A stretch of DNA of 64,000 bases, taken from contig NC_089851.1 in assembly GCF_036373705.1 (NCBI RefSeq), positions 59,098,350 through 59,162,349 of the forward strand, in the 5' to 3' direction. The stretch's first letter is position 1. Each line of letters begins with the position of its first letter. The position numbers and the translations under genes are program-made. Source of the stretch: Amia ocellicauda (taxonomy: Eukaryota; Chordata; Actinopteri; Amiiformes; Amiidae). The notes under the pieces are model-generated. The model made no database searches and was not told the origin of the DNA. It worked only from the letters and a program-made list of their open reading frames with translations. Of the stretch, positions 10,847 to 24,419 are shown one piece after another.

Positions 10847-13800
10847 GATCAAATCAATGATAAGTGTTTTTTTTCTTTCATATATGACTTCATTGTGTAT
10901 TGGATTAATTCTTGAACAAAACATGTTTACAATAAAGCTTTGCCTGATTTGCAAACATACCATCTAACATGAGACCAATTGGCTGTAAAACATCAGGTAG
11001 CAGAATTTCACACAAATTACCCTTGGATTTGCAACCCATTTCCAACATTGTCTGTAGAATTGTAGATAATGGTATAATTCTTCCTTGGATTACTAGTCTC
11101 CTGTATTTTGAAAAAAGATGGGAATATTTTCTCCCCTTTTATTTTTTCATATGAGTCAACCAACCCCTCCTGTTACTCAATCCATATGAAACATCATCAC
11201 AGTCACAGCTGTACCAGTGGTTAGAACTGCTATGTCCAGGCCTGGAGCTTGATGGGACTGTGCTCTTATTGATGGCGAATGTAGATGTCACTCACTCACT
11301 GAGGTAAACAATTCCAGGACTGAGCAAACCAGAGACTCTCATACAGTATTATCATTGCTATTATTATTTATTTCTTTGCAGACATCCTTAATTCAGTTTC
11401 AGTGAAAACCAAGTGGAGAAAGATTCATTTCCATATTTGTGTGTGTGTCGCAAACCCATCCAATAAAAAATAAGATTATGATACAGTAATAATGAAAATA
11501 ACAAGAAAATGTACTAAAAACGTATAGATGTATATTGTGGCAACACCAAGCCATTGACAATTTAAAATTAATTTAGATTTGAATAACTTAAAATTGCATG
11601 GAGGCACCAGTACACCAACCTTTAAATAACTTAGGCTACATTTAAATAACTTATACATCATACGAATAACATGCTGAATCACTCAAGGCAGAAGAGTAAC
11701 ATTATTTAGTAAGAAGCTATAGTTAATATAACAGTACTGATATCTAAGTTTGCTAACCTTAGCTAACTAAAACTAGATTTCTCTTACTGTTTAATAAGAC
11801 TGATTAATTAATCTGGTACATTTTTATACAATGTACATTATTAACTTTGACCCATCCGCTAATAGAAAACTACTGCTGTACTCAGTTGTGGCTTCATTTT
11901 CAATTAGATGCCACTTTCTTCTAATCACAAATGTAACCACTATGATGTACAGGTTTGTAGTTTGTTATTAGCGGGTGGGTCAGAGTTTTGATTTTAATTC
12001 GGCCCTTAGTCTTCTGATCTGCCAGTTAACCAGATACCTTTCAGGATGACTTGACAGAAGTCTGGCTTTTTCTGTATCTCAAAGCAAGCTTAAAGTCCAG
12101 CTGGGTAAATTAGCAACACATAGCACCTATCCAAGTAAGAGCTCCATCCCTGCGCCAACCATTACACTGCATTAACCCCTTTAAGACCCAAGAACTCGAT
12201 ATTTTCATTTTTATTGAATAATAATAATACATTCCTATTCAGCCATGTTATACTTTGGATTGTTAGTCTTTAAATTGCTTTTTCAAACTCTTTGCCGAGT
12301 GAAATGCAAATCTCAGTTGATCCTCAGAACAGTTAAACTAATTACAGCTTGGTTGAAACAAACCTTTTATATTCATATACACTTGTTAGCAGAAATCACA
12401 GTTTTTAAATATAAATATATATGCAGGGCATGTATATAAATATATATATAAACCTCAGTGCTCACTTTAAAATTAAAAAGTATTATAATGCTTGAAAAAT
12501 GACATTTAAAAAATCGCTCAATTAATTTCAATGCAGCTTCTTTTTACTGTCATATCGAAACACAAGTGGTTGTAGCAGCTGGATAATTATTCACCAAACA
12601 AACTTCTTATAATTCTCTCTTGTCTTTGCCCCAGAAGTAATGTGTTTTTTTTTTCTATTTCGGGAAGAATACAAGTAAATTAAAGAAATGTATAAGGATT
12701 GTTTAATGAACAAGATGTGGATTTTTTCTATTTACTTCAGTATCATACACTTTGGATCAATGTAGTGGTGATTAGTGTCTGGCTGTTTGTATCTATTTAT
12801 TTATTTGAGGGGCAGTATAAAATCTCGATATAAATGTATATAGGAATGCACAGAACGTGTAAGCGAGTTATATTGATTGCACTCTTTTTCTTTACTTTTT
12901 AAAAAGGTTTGATTCACCTGAGCAGTTATTGGTTTAACTAATCTGAGGATCCGGTAACTAGAAATGAAAATGGCAATGAACAACAATTGCGCATGTGGAG
13001 GCCTTTATTGAAAAAGTGTGCAGAAAAGATGCCTTCATAGAGAACATGATAAGTTATAGATAAAATCTAGCCTGAGGGTTATTTAATGTATTCAAACACT
13101 CACATTCTACTCTTTTAACAGTAATGTTTTTATTGTACTTACTCCAGATATCACTTTGCTATGCAACACAACATGCAGGTTAAAAGCATCTTCTGTAAAA
13201 CAAAACAAACAGCATCTAACATGACACAAATTCAACAAGAATGTATTATTATCAATATTATCCAATAATAAAGAGTAGGCTTAAATAAAGTAGCTGGGTC
13301 TATAATACGTTGTGACAGGGATGCTCTTTGTAGGACTGGTGCTGTTACTGTTGGCATGCACTTTTATTGTCATCACTGTAATAGGATTCACAGTGATGTC
13401 GGTGTGGTCTTTGTTTCGCAGTAATGTCATGTGACCAGGTTGACACGGGTTGAGGATGCTAGTGTGAAATGGACTCTAGATGCTAAACACTGATTGTGCG
13501 TATTTGCAGTTCTTGAATGAGGAGAACAGGCTTAGATTTTGCCCGTTATCACAGACAACTAAAGGAGAATAAATTAGGGCTGCCAAACAAGACTTGACAA
13601 GAATCCTAATTTACTTGGAGTGAGACATAGATTAATTCCCTACGTTGAGAGATTTCCTATGGAGAAGTGTTAATTACTGTTGCTTCTTCTATCAGAGGTT
13701 CAACAGCTCTAGGAGTGGCTATTGTGGCAGTTCTCCAGCTTTCTTCAGACACACTCCAGCAGTCTGGAGGAGTACCTTACATAAAGCTTGATGTTTTCTC

Positions 13801-14640
13801 TTCTTGGGCCATTTCATTAGCAGTTCTTCAGATAGAGGGACTGCTACTTTCTTCTGCAGAGTAGCACAGCAAGGAAGCACTTCTTTGGGTACTATAATTG
13901 TCCTTTTTCATGAAATTCCCAGTTCACTTCTAGCTGGCTGTGGTGTCGTTGAAGATGAAGAAGGCTATTAAAGCCCTAAAGTTCTCGACTGAAATAAATG
14001 TTTGCATGAGAAAGACTTTAAATGGAATCCATGCTCTCATGAAAAACGCAGCCCTACTGAAGTATAGGCATCTCCTGTTAACATTCAGCTTGACAGGAAT
14101 GTGCAGATCCTTTTCTAACTATGGCAGACTTGGGATAATTGTGAATCTGAATACTTACTTTTCTACCATTCTAATATAAAACCTGCCACCAGCACCTTAG
14201 ATGAAAATATAATATACATTAACAAAATATCAAAGAACCGACTCCTAATTGGCTGATGTCTGGTCCTGGAAGGCTGCAGTCCAGCAGGTTTTATAGGTTT
14301 CCTTCAATCACCCATAATTTAATAATAAGGAAAGTGGTCAAATTTGTCCAATTAAGCCAATAATCAGTTGAACTAGGCAGTTAGGAGTTGACGTACAATG
14401 AATACCTTAAGCCAATACAGCCCTAGAGGACCAGGATCCAGCACCCTGGCTTATGCGGCTAAAATCCACACAAGGAAAGCAGGGTGAATCATATAGCCTG
14501 TAACATGTAGTCCTGAGGTCTGAGACCAATTCAATGCTCCCAGTGGGTTTTAACAATTGGTCGGTGTGCCTTTAAAGATGGCATGATAATATGGCATGAT
14601 AAACTACCGCTAATCTGCCCCAAGTTCATTTTACTCTTAT
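10847..14640. other. Long noncoding stretch
   Basis: AT-rich, with only chance ORFs. A diverged inverted repeat links about 12310-12370 with 12890-12960; it is listed separately. No exon, tRNA or LTR was seen. Confidence 0.5.
12310..12960. repeat. Diverged inverted repeat, possible old transposon
   Basis: The segment at 12314-12366 (GATCCTCAGAACAGTTAAAC and following) resembles the reverse complement of 12905-12955 (GATCCTCAGATTAGTTAAAC and following) over about 50 bp at roughly three quarters identity. This may be the arms of an old foldback or MITE. The outer ends were not defined. Confidence 0.35.
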
Positions 14641-14660
14641 TGGGAGTGAAGTAATATATT

Positions 14661-14960
14661 ACTAGTGGAGTAGTGGTCAGGGCTCCCTCCTGGGTGGAAA
14701 GTTGTGGGATCATTCCTAGGTTCGGGACACTGCCATTGTTCCCTTCAGCAAGGTACCTCACCTAGATTGTTCCAGTAAAAAAAGAACATGTTTAAATGGG
14801 AAATTGTATGTAAAACATAATGTGATATATTGTCACATTTTTTAAATTGCCCTGCCTAAGAAATACATTGTAATTTAATAGCTCTTGCTCTATTTTTAAA
14901 GCTGTATATTTGGTGACTGTAATTCACCTTGGGAAATGGTGTCAACTAATAAATAATAAC
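14661..14960 (+). mobile_element. tRNA-derived SINE, diverged
   Basis: A pol-III box-B-like motif (GGTTCGGGACAC, about 14720) lies downstream of a box-A-like segment (TAGTGGAGTAGTGGTC). It is followed by the fish-SINE body phrase CAGCAAGGTACCTCACC, and near 14,925 by an L2-like tail (CACCTTGGGAAATGGTGTCA) that ends in AATAAATAATAACAATAATA. This head-to-tail order is that of a tRNA-head SINE with a LINE2-type 3' end. Confidence 0.65.
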
Positions 14961-14969
14961 AATAATAGT

Positions 14970-17900
14970 CACCAGGCAACTTTGAGACCGGACAGGATTG
15001 CAAAGTTCCCCTTAACCGGAAACAAACGTACAAACCGGTACTCATGATTCCTGTCACTGATCAGACAAAGTGTACATCCTTTTTTAGATTCTGGGCATTT
15101 CTTTCTAATGAATAGAAGTAGCTGCAGAAGCTTATTTTTTGGGTTGCTTTTATGTACATTTTTCTGTGTCTGAGAATCTGAAATGATTTTGTTGGCTATG
15201 TTGAGCAGATTGTATCTGTATCTGCTAGAAAGAACAATGTTGTGTTTGCTGTTTGAAAGACTGACCTTCTATTTAAATATTTAAAATAACTTTTGTGCTA
15301 CATGCAATACTTACCTTTTCTTTTGTCCTCTCTATATAAAACATTGTTTTTTAGAAATTCAGACTTCACCTGAATCTCCTGAATTTTTGAATCAGGATTA
15401 TATTATAGTTATTGAGGTATGTTTTTGGAGGACCTCATATGTGAAGTGTTATAAATTGTGAATGGTCAGTCAACAAGGTAAGCAGCTGCACAAAGCAATT
15501 CTAATAAAATGGTTTCAGCCTCACAGCCACAATAATGTTACAGTCTGCCCTGTTTGATTATAGCAGTTTTAAATGGAGAATCATTGAAGTCCAGGATTAA
15601 CTTAAACTATTTATATAGACATTTGTGTAAGAATACCTACTGGGAAGGGAGTGGGAAATGAGCATGCGTGGATATAGTTTATTTATTCATATTTCTAGTT
15701 ACCTTTGCAGCAATGTTATCCTTCTGCAGTAATCAGTCATCCATTAATCTAGTCCCTGCCACACTTTAAAGAATCTGAACTGTAGAGGGGAGACGAGGAT
15801 AGCTATTAGATGTCAAATACACAGGAAGATGATAAGGAACTAGTAGTCGCACTGCAATTATGCACCCTCTTCTTAGTGTCCTTGCCCTCCTCTGAAAGAA
15901 GGAGCGTTTTAATCTAGCTGACATTCTGCCCATCTTAACTTCCCTGCCCTTGAAGAAACAGTACAGGAAATGGCATTGTTATGGTTCAAGTACAATAGTC
16001 CTTTAATCTTCACTGGTAGGAATCAATAAATAACTAAAAGGAACATGTCTGACCAGTAAAGCAGTTTTTACTTTGTGTTTGTTATAATATTTATTAAGCA
16101 GTACATACAAGCTAACCTAAAAGACAGGACCAAAGCTTACCAAAGCTGTTTTTTAGGATTTTAATTGCATTTTCCATCTGACCGTAACAGTTAGGTTCTA
16201 CAAACAAGAGAAACCAAAACTAATCATATTCGCATTCCGATTTAAAATAAAATACCATTGAAAAGACATATGAAGATAAAGTAACTAAATAATAATGACT
16301 GCTAAAACTTTACAATGCTTTCGCAATAAATTGTTAAATAAAGAATACAAAGGTTGCAAGTCAAGTTTCCAAATGTGAAAACCTGATGCATTAATTCCAA
16401 AGAAAATAATTGACAACTGCACCAATCAGCCAGTTGAGCCTTCCAGATCTCATGGGACATCTTAGAAAAACAGCAAAGATCCCCTTGTGGCTGTAAAATG
16501 TCATTTTTGCTCCATAGTTAAGAAACTGGGGGGAATAAAATGTAGAAAATAAATAAATAAATGAGACAGGCTAATGAGTCTCCAGGGAAGCTTCCGTTGT
16601 GCATGGTAAATCAGAAAATACTTATCTAATGAGTTTGAGAGGGGATATTATTATTGTGCAATGCAATCCCACCTCACATAAGAATGAGCTACTAAGAGAT
16701 TATGCAATTCGAGAACTCGGTCTTGCGTTGTTCCAAACCAAAAATGCAAAGAAGTCCCAAGAGCAAAATTATTATTGCAAGATTGTTTGGCCCATTTAAT
16801 GCATTAATCACTGTCATGCACAATCAATTAAACCCTGCCACACTGTTGAGCCCGACAAGTCCATGTGCTTAAGACACACTTCAGTTTGCAAGGCTGTCCC
16901 CTCTCAGGAACTGTTAACATGAGGCCTCATAATGGGGTGTTAAAGCTGCTTGAAATGCTATTTGCAGCTTAAAGCAGGCATGTGGTGCTCATCCTGTCAG
17001 AGTAAAGACTAGCACAGGGTCTGTGTACGACAATGAAGGGAATCCCAAAGATGAATGGGCCACAGTCAGTAAGTTAAGAATCCAAAAGAATTATCCAAAA
17101 GGCCAGGCTCCTGGTTCGAGGTTGACTGCTCTTTCAAGTCTAAGGTAATACAAGCTCAGTAACAGGTTTCTGTAGCCTACATAATGAGCACTGTTCCACT
17201 ACCTAAAGTGTTGTCTTTTACCTTCTGCTTGACTTGAATTGTCAGCATCTCTTGCTCAATTTATCTTTTTCTCTCTCGGCACTAGACTGAGAAGAGCCAT
17301 CAGAATATATCCATGAATGAGGGAACATCTTACAAGATGCCAGAATTCTTCTTCTTTAAATGAGATCAACGGGGATAGGTCTGAAATCTTAAGGAGACAG
17401 AAAAAGGCAAGGTCCTTGCTGGCCCACCTGGAAATGGAGCGGGAGCAGGCTGAGGGTAAAAGGTAAATGCACACATGCTGGGTAAAATTGTTGTAGTAGT
17501 AGTAGTAGTAGTATAGTAATTATTGAGCACTACAGGCAGTAGTCTGTATAGATAATACTTCAGAAGCTGGATCAAATCACAGCCCAATTGTCTGGGTAGC
17601 ACAAGTCTGTCCTGTCTCATCACTGGACACACATTCCACTGTGAGCTGTCCACTACCAATCCCTGGAAAGGGATGGGATTCCAGTAAAAGGTATTTTGTG
17701 TCAAGAACACATTACAATCTTGAAGTCCAGCATTGCTGATCTCATTTACCCGATGAATAGCTGTTCTGCTGGTGTTTACTAATGGCACTGTAAAATTCTG
17801 ATTTGATTTTCATCTCAAATACTGTTTATTCGAAAGAGCTGAAAATGGAATGCATTTCATGTATCTTTATAAATGTACTTTGATCTTCAAGGTGTTGTAA

Positions 17901-18440
17901 TGCATGTTCCTTTTTCTGCCTCTGCCGCATGTTTACACAGCTGACACTTTCTCTGCATCTATTAATTGAGGATTGTATTCCATTAGGTAAAACTATTCGT
18001 TTTCTTGCAATTTCCCTCACAGAATTCATATCTGAATACCGTGATCTAAGCAGAGTTTGTGCTAGCCTTTTTTTTTTTTATGGGCAACATGGCCAATAAC
18101 ATTCCTGAATTCCGGTCATATAGAACAATTATCGGACATATGTTTTAAATAGCCATATAATAGCTTACATTTAAACAGCAATAAAACACAAACACTATGA
18201 TCCAACAAATGTATTTTATTTAGTCAGCAGAATGAACTCTTCACAAGCATATAGGCTACAACAATAAAATAAAACCAATAGCCTTGCTATTGTTAATAAA
18301 ATAAAGACATTAGCCTACATTAAATGTACGTCTCTTTGCATTCCAAGCCCGTCAAATTAAATAACTTGAAAATAAGCTAAATGAAGACAAAATTAGGTCT
18401 AAAAAATAATAGGCTGGTCGGTCCGAATTCTGCGTTTGTC
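14970..18440. other. Long noncoding stretch
   Basis: AT-rich DNA with a GTA triplet repeat (about 17490-17512) and a T-run near 18070. No supported gene. Confidence 0.5.
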
Positions 18441-18450
18441 AAATTCCCGT

Positions 18451-18735
18451 TTATTTGCGGCGCGACTTCATTGAATAGAAGTGCTCCGCTGCTTGTGCAA
18501 AGTTGAAGCCATGCAACCCCTTGTCACAACTTGCAATTCTCATCAACCTTGTCACCTTGTCACGCTCTGCAGGCACACTGGACGCAGGAATTGTGCAGGC
18601 AATCTTTCCCAGCATTGCCAGGACAGGATACATTTCCCCGAATTCCCCGATGACCGTTTCACAGGCCGTGTGGTATTTCAACCTGCTGTACCCACGCAGT
18701 GCTGTCCTCATCGGCACTGCATCTCGCTCAGTCAC
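18451..18735 (-). pseudogene. hAT transposase C-terminal fragment
   Basis: The 94-residue frame contains MYPVLAMLGKIACTIPASSV followed by PAER, the pattern of the hAT C-terminal dimerisation domain (Tyr-Pro..., hydrophobic helix, Ile-Pro-Ala-Ser-Ser-x-Pro-x-Glu-Arg). The catalytic region is absent, and no TIR or 8-bp duplication was found. A short relic beside the LINE. Confidence 0.6.
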
Positions 18736-18842
18736 ATGACCAAACTCTCAGTGATGTCTTACTGTGACAGCGAGCGTAGGCTTGCTGTTGTCTTGGCGCC
18801 ATGTCTTATAGGTCACACAATATTAGGCTATTTAATATGCTA

Positions 18843-18978
18843 TTAATCTATCTATCTATCGACTATCGTCTGTTGCTGTCTGTCTACCGTGGTGTCTGTC
18901 GGGAGTGTGCATGTGTGGCGGGAGTGTGGAGGAGTGCGCAGAGCTTGAGTGAGTGAGTGAGTGAGTGAGTGAGTGAGT
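18843..18978. repeat. Microsatellites (ATCT)n and (GTGA)n
   Basis: A short ATCT tract at about 18843-18862 and an uninterrupted GTGA tract at about 18946-18978, immediately upstream of the LINE. Confidence 0.9.
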
Positions 18979-19103
18979 GGGGTTTTTCCCCGTTTTTTCT
19001 TCTCTCCTTCTTGCCTTTTCTTTCTTTGTGTTGGTTTGGGTGGTACAAAAGTGTATTACTGTTTGGGTTTGTGCAGGGAAGCAGACTTTTGTCAGCGATC
19101 GCC

Positions 19104-20473
19104 ATGGCTACACCCGAGTTGGGGAGACTGGGGTTTAGTAACCTGACTCGCCGTCACGGCATTAAACTTATTGTGGATGCGATCGTCCCAGTAGAAAGAT
19201 GCGTCATTGAATTGGGGAAAGTGGTGGGGTGTGGGAATATTAAATCCGCATCTCGGATGAATAAATCTGTTGTTTTTCTTGCTAATGAAGCGTTAGTGCG
19301 GAGAGTGGTTCTGGAGGGTTTAGTTGTCGATGCAGTCCTGGTGTCTGTCTTGCCGCTTGCAGTCCCAGCTCGGAAAGTTACTATTTCCAATGTGCCGCCA
19401 TATATTTCCAATGTCGTTTTGATCACGGAGCTGAGCCGACACAGGCAGATTATGTCGGATATCACTATGATACCGCTGGGTGTAAAAGTCCCGAGCTGAA
19501 ACATGGTGTATCTTTTCGTAGGCCGCTGTATATGTTGTTTCCTGATACCTACGGGGAGTTGAATGTTGCCTTTCGTTTTCGATTGGATGTCTGTGACCAT
19601 GTTGTGTTCGCTACGTCTGATCTCATGAAGTGTTTTGTCTGCGGCCGTGAAGGTCATATTGCGAAGAACTGCAGGAGATCGAGGGAAGAAGGGGGTGGCA
19701 GTGCTGCGGTGGAGGAGGGCACGTAGAGTCTGGGTCAGGGACCGGGGACGGGCAGCGGGCCGGACCGGCGGGTGTGCAGGACGGGCAGCGGGCCGGACCG
19801 GCGGGTGTGCAGGACGGGGAGCGGGCTGGACCGTCGGGTGTCGGTGCGAAGGTTGGGATTTGTGGTGTTGGGGTGCTTTGTGGGAACGGGGTGCCGGTAC
19901 AGGTAGTACATGCTGTACTGGGGTGTGTGGGACATGAGAGTGGGGAGACTGTGGCTCTGGCTGTGGTTGCTACTGTGATGCCTGAGAGTGAGATTGCTCT
20001 GCAGGAGGCAGGTTTTTCCCACGACGCTGCTCGTGAGGGGTCTATGGCAGATCCGGCGCTTGAGATTCGGCCAGCAGAGGTGGCAATGGAGGGGGAGATG
20101 ACGGCTGAGAAAGGGGAGTTTAAACTTCCTAAACGGAAACGTGAGAAGAAGGGTAGACCCATTGACAGTGATGCGAAACGCAGTTTTGTCGCAGAAAAGC
20201 AGGACGTGGAGCGCGGTGTCTGCACTGCGAGCAGGTGGGAGTTGCTGGCTGAGGCCGGGACTTCGGAGGGCAGCAGGGCCGGCGAGAGCGATGAGGAGGG
20301 GAGTGACTCTGATCTGTCTGTCTGCCAGTCCGCTGCTCAAAGGGGGCTACAGCACACAGAGTATAAGGGAGTTTTTGGAGTCGGTTAAGGGGAGACGTGG
20401 GATCAGCATTGTTGATCACTTTCCCGATTTTAAACTTTTTAAGTTCAGCGGCGTTGGTGCTGCGGGAGTCTAA
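19104..20473 (+). pseudogene. LINE ORF1 (zinc-knuckle RNA-binding protein), frameshifted
   Basis: Starts at 19104 (CGCCATGG context) with MATPELGRLGFSNLTRRHGI. The first frame stops at 19499 and continues in another frame, which contains the CCHC knuckle CFVCGREGHIAKNC (19631-19672). After a GC-rich stretch with about 33-bp tandem repeats (about 19747-19820), a third frame carries a basic region (KLPKRKREKKGRP) and ends near 20473 with SIREFLESVKGRRG and HFPDFKLF. Such proteins coat the LINE RNA. At least three frame changes make it nonfunctional. Confidence 0.75.
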
Positions 20474-20679
20474 AGGGCTGGGAATGGAAAAAAAAGTGTG
20501 ATCGCCTGAAAAACCGGATGGCTAAAGTCCGTATGTCCCTTAAAACAGGCACCAATGTATGAGCTCATTCGTTTGTTTTCCCCTGGCGCTGTGTTGTGGT
20601 TTGTCATAGTCTGTGTTTCCACTTTGTTTTCATTTCCTCCCTCAGTGCTTCATTTAACCGAAAATCTCTCCTACTGGGT

Positions 20680-23600
20680 TTTCTGATCATAGTTTAGTGG
20701 CAGTAGAAGTGGTTTTTCCTTCTGCACGGGCTCAGTCCTCTCATTGGCATCTAAACATTCAGTTGTTACATGATACTAAGCTTTTGAAATGCTTTGCCTT
20801 TTTTTGGGAAAGGTGGCAGAGGCAAAAACATACCTTTCCTTCCCTGAGGGAGTGGTGGGACATTCAGATAAAACTGCTCTGTCAGCAGTACACTGAAAAT
20901 ATTACACGGAGGATAAGCACAGCGATGAGAGAACTGGAGGCTGATATTTCCGAGCTCCACAGAGCCTTGGAGTCTGATTTCAGCACTAGGCTGTTTGAAG
21001 ACCTGACTTTGAAGAAGCAAGGGTTAGCGGATCTGTTGGGCACGCAGGTACAGGGGGCGCTGGTTCACTCCCGGTTTCTGAGTTTGTCGCAGATGGATGC
21101 ACCTACGCAGTATTTCTTTGCCTTGGAGAAGAAGACGGCACAGCGTAAGATGATGCACTGTTTACAGACTGCAACTGGCCAGCTGCTGCAGGAGCCTGGG
21201 GAGATTCGTGGGCTGGCGGTCCAGTTCTAGAAAGAGCTGTTCACAGCTGAGGCTGTGGACAAGTCGGTGGAGGCTCGCCGTTTTCTCATGGACCTGCCTG
21301 TAGTTCCTGAGGTGGAGAGGCAGAAGCTTGAGGGGGAGCTGACACTGCTGGAACTTTCCGAGGCCCTCAGTGGACTGCACACTGGGAAATCACCAGGCAT
21401 TGACGGCCTACCAGTGGAGTTTTACCGCACTGTATGGCCACAGATAGGAGGAGATCTGTGTGCCGTCTTTTCTGAGTGTGTGCAGGACTGTGAACTGCCT
21501 CTGAGCTGTCGGCGTGCGGTGCTGACTTTACTCCCCAAGAAAGGGGAGCTCTCTGACATCAAAAACTGGCGCCCAATCAGTCTCCTATGCTCAGACTAAG
21601 ATTCTGTCCAAAGCCTTGGCCAATCGCTTGCGTACAATGCTGGTTTCTGTGGTGCAGCCGGATCAGATGTACTGTGTGCCCGATAGGTCCATTTTTTATA
21701 GCATTTTTTTAGTATGGGATATATTGGCCGCTTCCAGTCTCTTCGGTTTTAATGCTGGTCTTATATCCTTAGATCAGGAGAAGGCCTTTGATAGAGTAGA
21801 TCATTCCTACCTTTTTAGTGTTTTTAGGGCTTTTGGCTTTGGTCCCAGGTTTGTGGGGAAAATTGAAGTCCTCTATCATAATGTTTTCAGTGTGTGGTGT
21901 GCTTAGCTCTCACTTTCCGATCCAGAGGGGAATCCGTCTAGGCTGTCCCCTGTCTGGAATGCTGTACTCAATGTCTGTAGAGCCCCTCATTCACAGACTC
22001 CGCTCTTACTGACTGGCCTCTCTATTCCTGATGTGCCCATGAATCCTGTGAGAGTGGTGGCCTATGCTGATGACATCTCGGTGCTTATCACTAATGATGC
22101 TGATGTCAGGGTGCTAGGTGACTGCCAGGAGTGTTTTGAGAGAGTGACCTCTGCCAAAATTAACTGGCTTAAGTGCAATGCCTTTCTGATGGGGGACTGG
22201 GGAGGTGGAAGCCCCCCAGCTTTACCGGCAGGGCTGCAGTGAAACAGGCGGGCTTTCAGTTTTTTAGGGGTGTGGCTGGGGGAGGGCGGAGGGGCTACAG
22301 AAAATTGGGATGGGGTGCTGGAACGTGTACAGGGCAGGCTGCAGAGCTGGCGCTGGCTGGTGACTAAATTGTCCTTAAGGGTAGAGTGCTGGTAATTAAT
22401 AATTTGGTCACATCTTCGGCACAGACTTCGGTGTGTGGATCCCCCAGGTTTACTTCTGAAGGCCATTCAGAAGATTTTGCTGCAGTTTTTTTGGGATGGC
22501 ATGCACTGGATCAAGCAGAGTGTGCTGTTTTTGCCTGTGCAGGAAGGGGGGCAAGGGTTGATGGATGTCTGTAGTAAGGTGGTGGCTTTCAGACTCCAGT
22601 CTCTCCAGAGGCTACTTTTTTGCTCTGAGCCTCACCCTTGGAGGGATCTGGCATTTGCGTTTTTGCACAGAGTAGAGGGTTTGCACTGCGATAGGCAACT
22701 GTTTTTATTGGAGACTGAAAAGCTTAATCTCTCGGTTTTACCTGTGTTTTACCAGCGACTTGTTACTGCATTACAGATGTTTCAGGTACGCTCTGATTTT
22801 GGGTCTTTGGGGTTGAGGTGTCTTTTGGAACAGCCCCTGGTTTGTAATCGGTCCCTGAAGTGTTCACTTTTAAAGTCCGAGAGTTTTACTTCTCTGTTGG
22901 TGGCTAAGGGGTGTTTTAAAGTCGCTCACTTTATTGATATGGACCAGCGCAGGTGGAAGACCCCTGATGTCCTAGCTGCTGTGTTAGGGGTGTGGTCTCA
23001 ACGAGTTATTGGTGTGTTTTTAGAACAGCTGCACTCAGCTTTTTCCAGAGAGGCTTTGTTGCTGCTGAGGGATTTTTTCTCGGGGCAGTGGACCTGCAGC
23101 CTGAGCCCCCAGTGGTGTCTTTTCTGATCACACCAGCAGTGGTGCAGTGTCTGGATACACCATGGAAGCTGCTGCAGTTTAAGGAAAACTATGACATCCA
23201 ATTTCAGGGATTAGACAAAAAAGCACTTTATTTTTTATGCATCAAAATTCGGCACTACCCTGACCTTCGGGACCTGCCTGACACTCACTGGCGTGCACAG
23301 TTAGGTGTTGTGCCTTCTATCACTCCTGCTTGGTGTGGTCTCTATAGACCACCGATGCAGAAGAGAGTGGGGGACCTGCAGTGGAGAGTTCTGCACAGCA
23401 TTGTTGTTACTAACGCTTTTTTATGTGTCATTTTGCCAGGCGTGTCTGACCTGTGTGTATACTGCCAGCATAGGGAAACAGTGTTCAACTGCTTTTTACA
23501 TTGCTCTTGGCTGCGGCCTCTGTTTGTCGTCCTGAAGGGGTAGTTTGCTGGGCTGGGTGTCCTGTTCTCTGACAGTGTTTATTTTCAGGGTACAGCATTG

Positions 23601-23865
23601 CAAGAACAGGACTCGCACAGTACAACTGGCGAACTTCCTTTTGGGCCAGGCCAAGCTGGCCATCCTCAAAAGTAGGAAGAATAGGGAGAGAGGGGTTCTC
23701 ACTGGGGATGCAGGGCTGCTGTTTAGAGTGCAGGTGACATCCAGGGTGAGACTGGAGTTCACATATTATAATCTGGTCCACCGACTGGACATGTTCCTGT
23801 TGGTGTGGGGGGTGGGGGGAGTGTTGTGTGAGGTTGTGAACGGTGTCCTGCAGATGACTTTGTAA
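20680..23865 (+). pseudogene. LINE ORF2 (reverse transcriptase), 5' endonuclease lost
   Basis: Coding resumes at about 20685 with a SDHSLV-type motif, the very end of an apurinic endonuclease domain. The rest of that domain, which would lie before it, is absent. The RT domain follows: GKSPGIDGLPVEFYR, KNWRPISLL, DQEKAFDRVDH and the catalytic AYADDIS at about 22060-22080. The long C-terminal region (QKILLQFFWDGMHW and LYRPPMQKRVGDLQWRVLH) also matches this LINE type. In-frame stops and frameshifts occur near 21230, 21598, 21905, 22010, 22240, 23125 and 23540. Confidence 0.82.
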
Positions 23866-24375
23866 GTTGGAGGAATGTGGGGGGAGTGGGGGATGGGAGG
23901 GTTTTTTTTTTTTTTTTGCTAGGTTTTGTGAATGGTGATTCGGGAGTATACTGTTATTTATTTATTTATTTATTTCCTGGATTCCTGGCATGTTGTTTTT
24001 CATTTTTATGCAACAACCAAATGAGTGCCAAATTTGACATGGAATGAACTGCTTGTTAGTTTTGTTTCTTTTGTTGAATTGTCTATAGCATAGGGGGGAG
24101 TATGTTATTTACTGTTATTGGGTTTCAATGTTTTTCATAATTTCTTGTGTGTTTCCTTTAGAACCTTTTTGTTTCTATCTATTTGTAACTATCCTTGTTT
24201 GTCGGTACCAATCTGTTGTTTTCTGTCTGTCAGTTTCTTGTCCGTTTGTGTTAGTTTTTGTATCTTTCTATCTGTCTTTTGTGGGTTGGGGAGCTTGCAG
24301 GTTTTGTGGTTTGGTGGACAGGAGTATACTGTGTATTTGTATCCTGTATTTTATGGAATAAAGTTCACTTTAAAA

Positions 24376-24418
24376 CCCATCTATCCATCCATCCATCCAT
24401 CCATCCCTCCCTCCCTCC
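24376..24418. repeat. (ATCC)n tract at the LINE 3' end
   Basis: ATCC/CTCC tetranucleotides follow the AATAAA and the A-rich end of the LINE, and probably serve as its simple-repeat tail. Confidence 0.85.
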
Positions 24419-24419
24419 G

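Larger units (their letters stand above)
18984..24376 (+). mobile_element. L1/Tx1-type LINE, two broken ORFs
   Basis: An ORF1 with a CCHC zinc knuckle is followed by an ORF2 with reverse transcriptase (YADD box at about 22063-22074). The 3' end has an AATAAA (about 24358) and then a short ATCC-repeat tail. The domain order fits the L1/Tx1 group rather than RTE or CR1, but clade placement is by eye. The endonuclease part of ORF2 is almost wholly missing. The 5' boundary is approximate; no target duplication was confirmed. Confidence 0.8.

Noticed and set aside
13667-13864. 65-residue hydrophobic ORF in noncoding DNA
   Set aside because: No family, splice context or neighbouring exon; length expected by chance.
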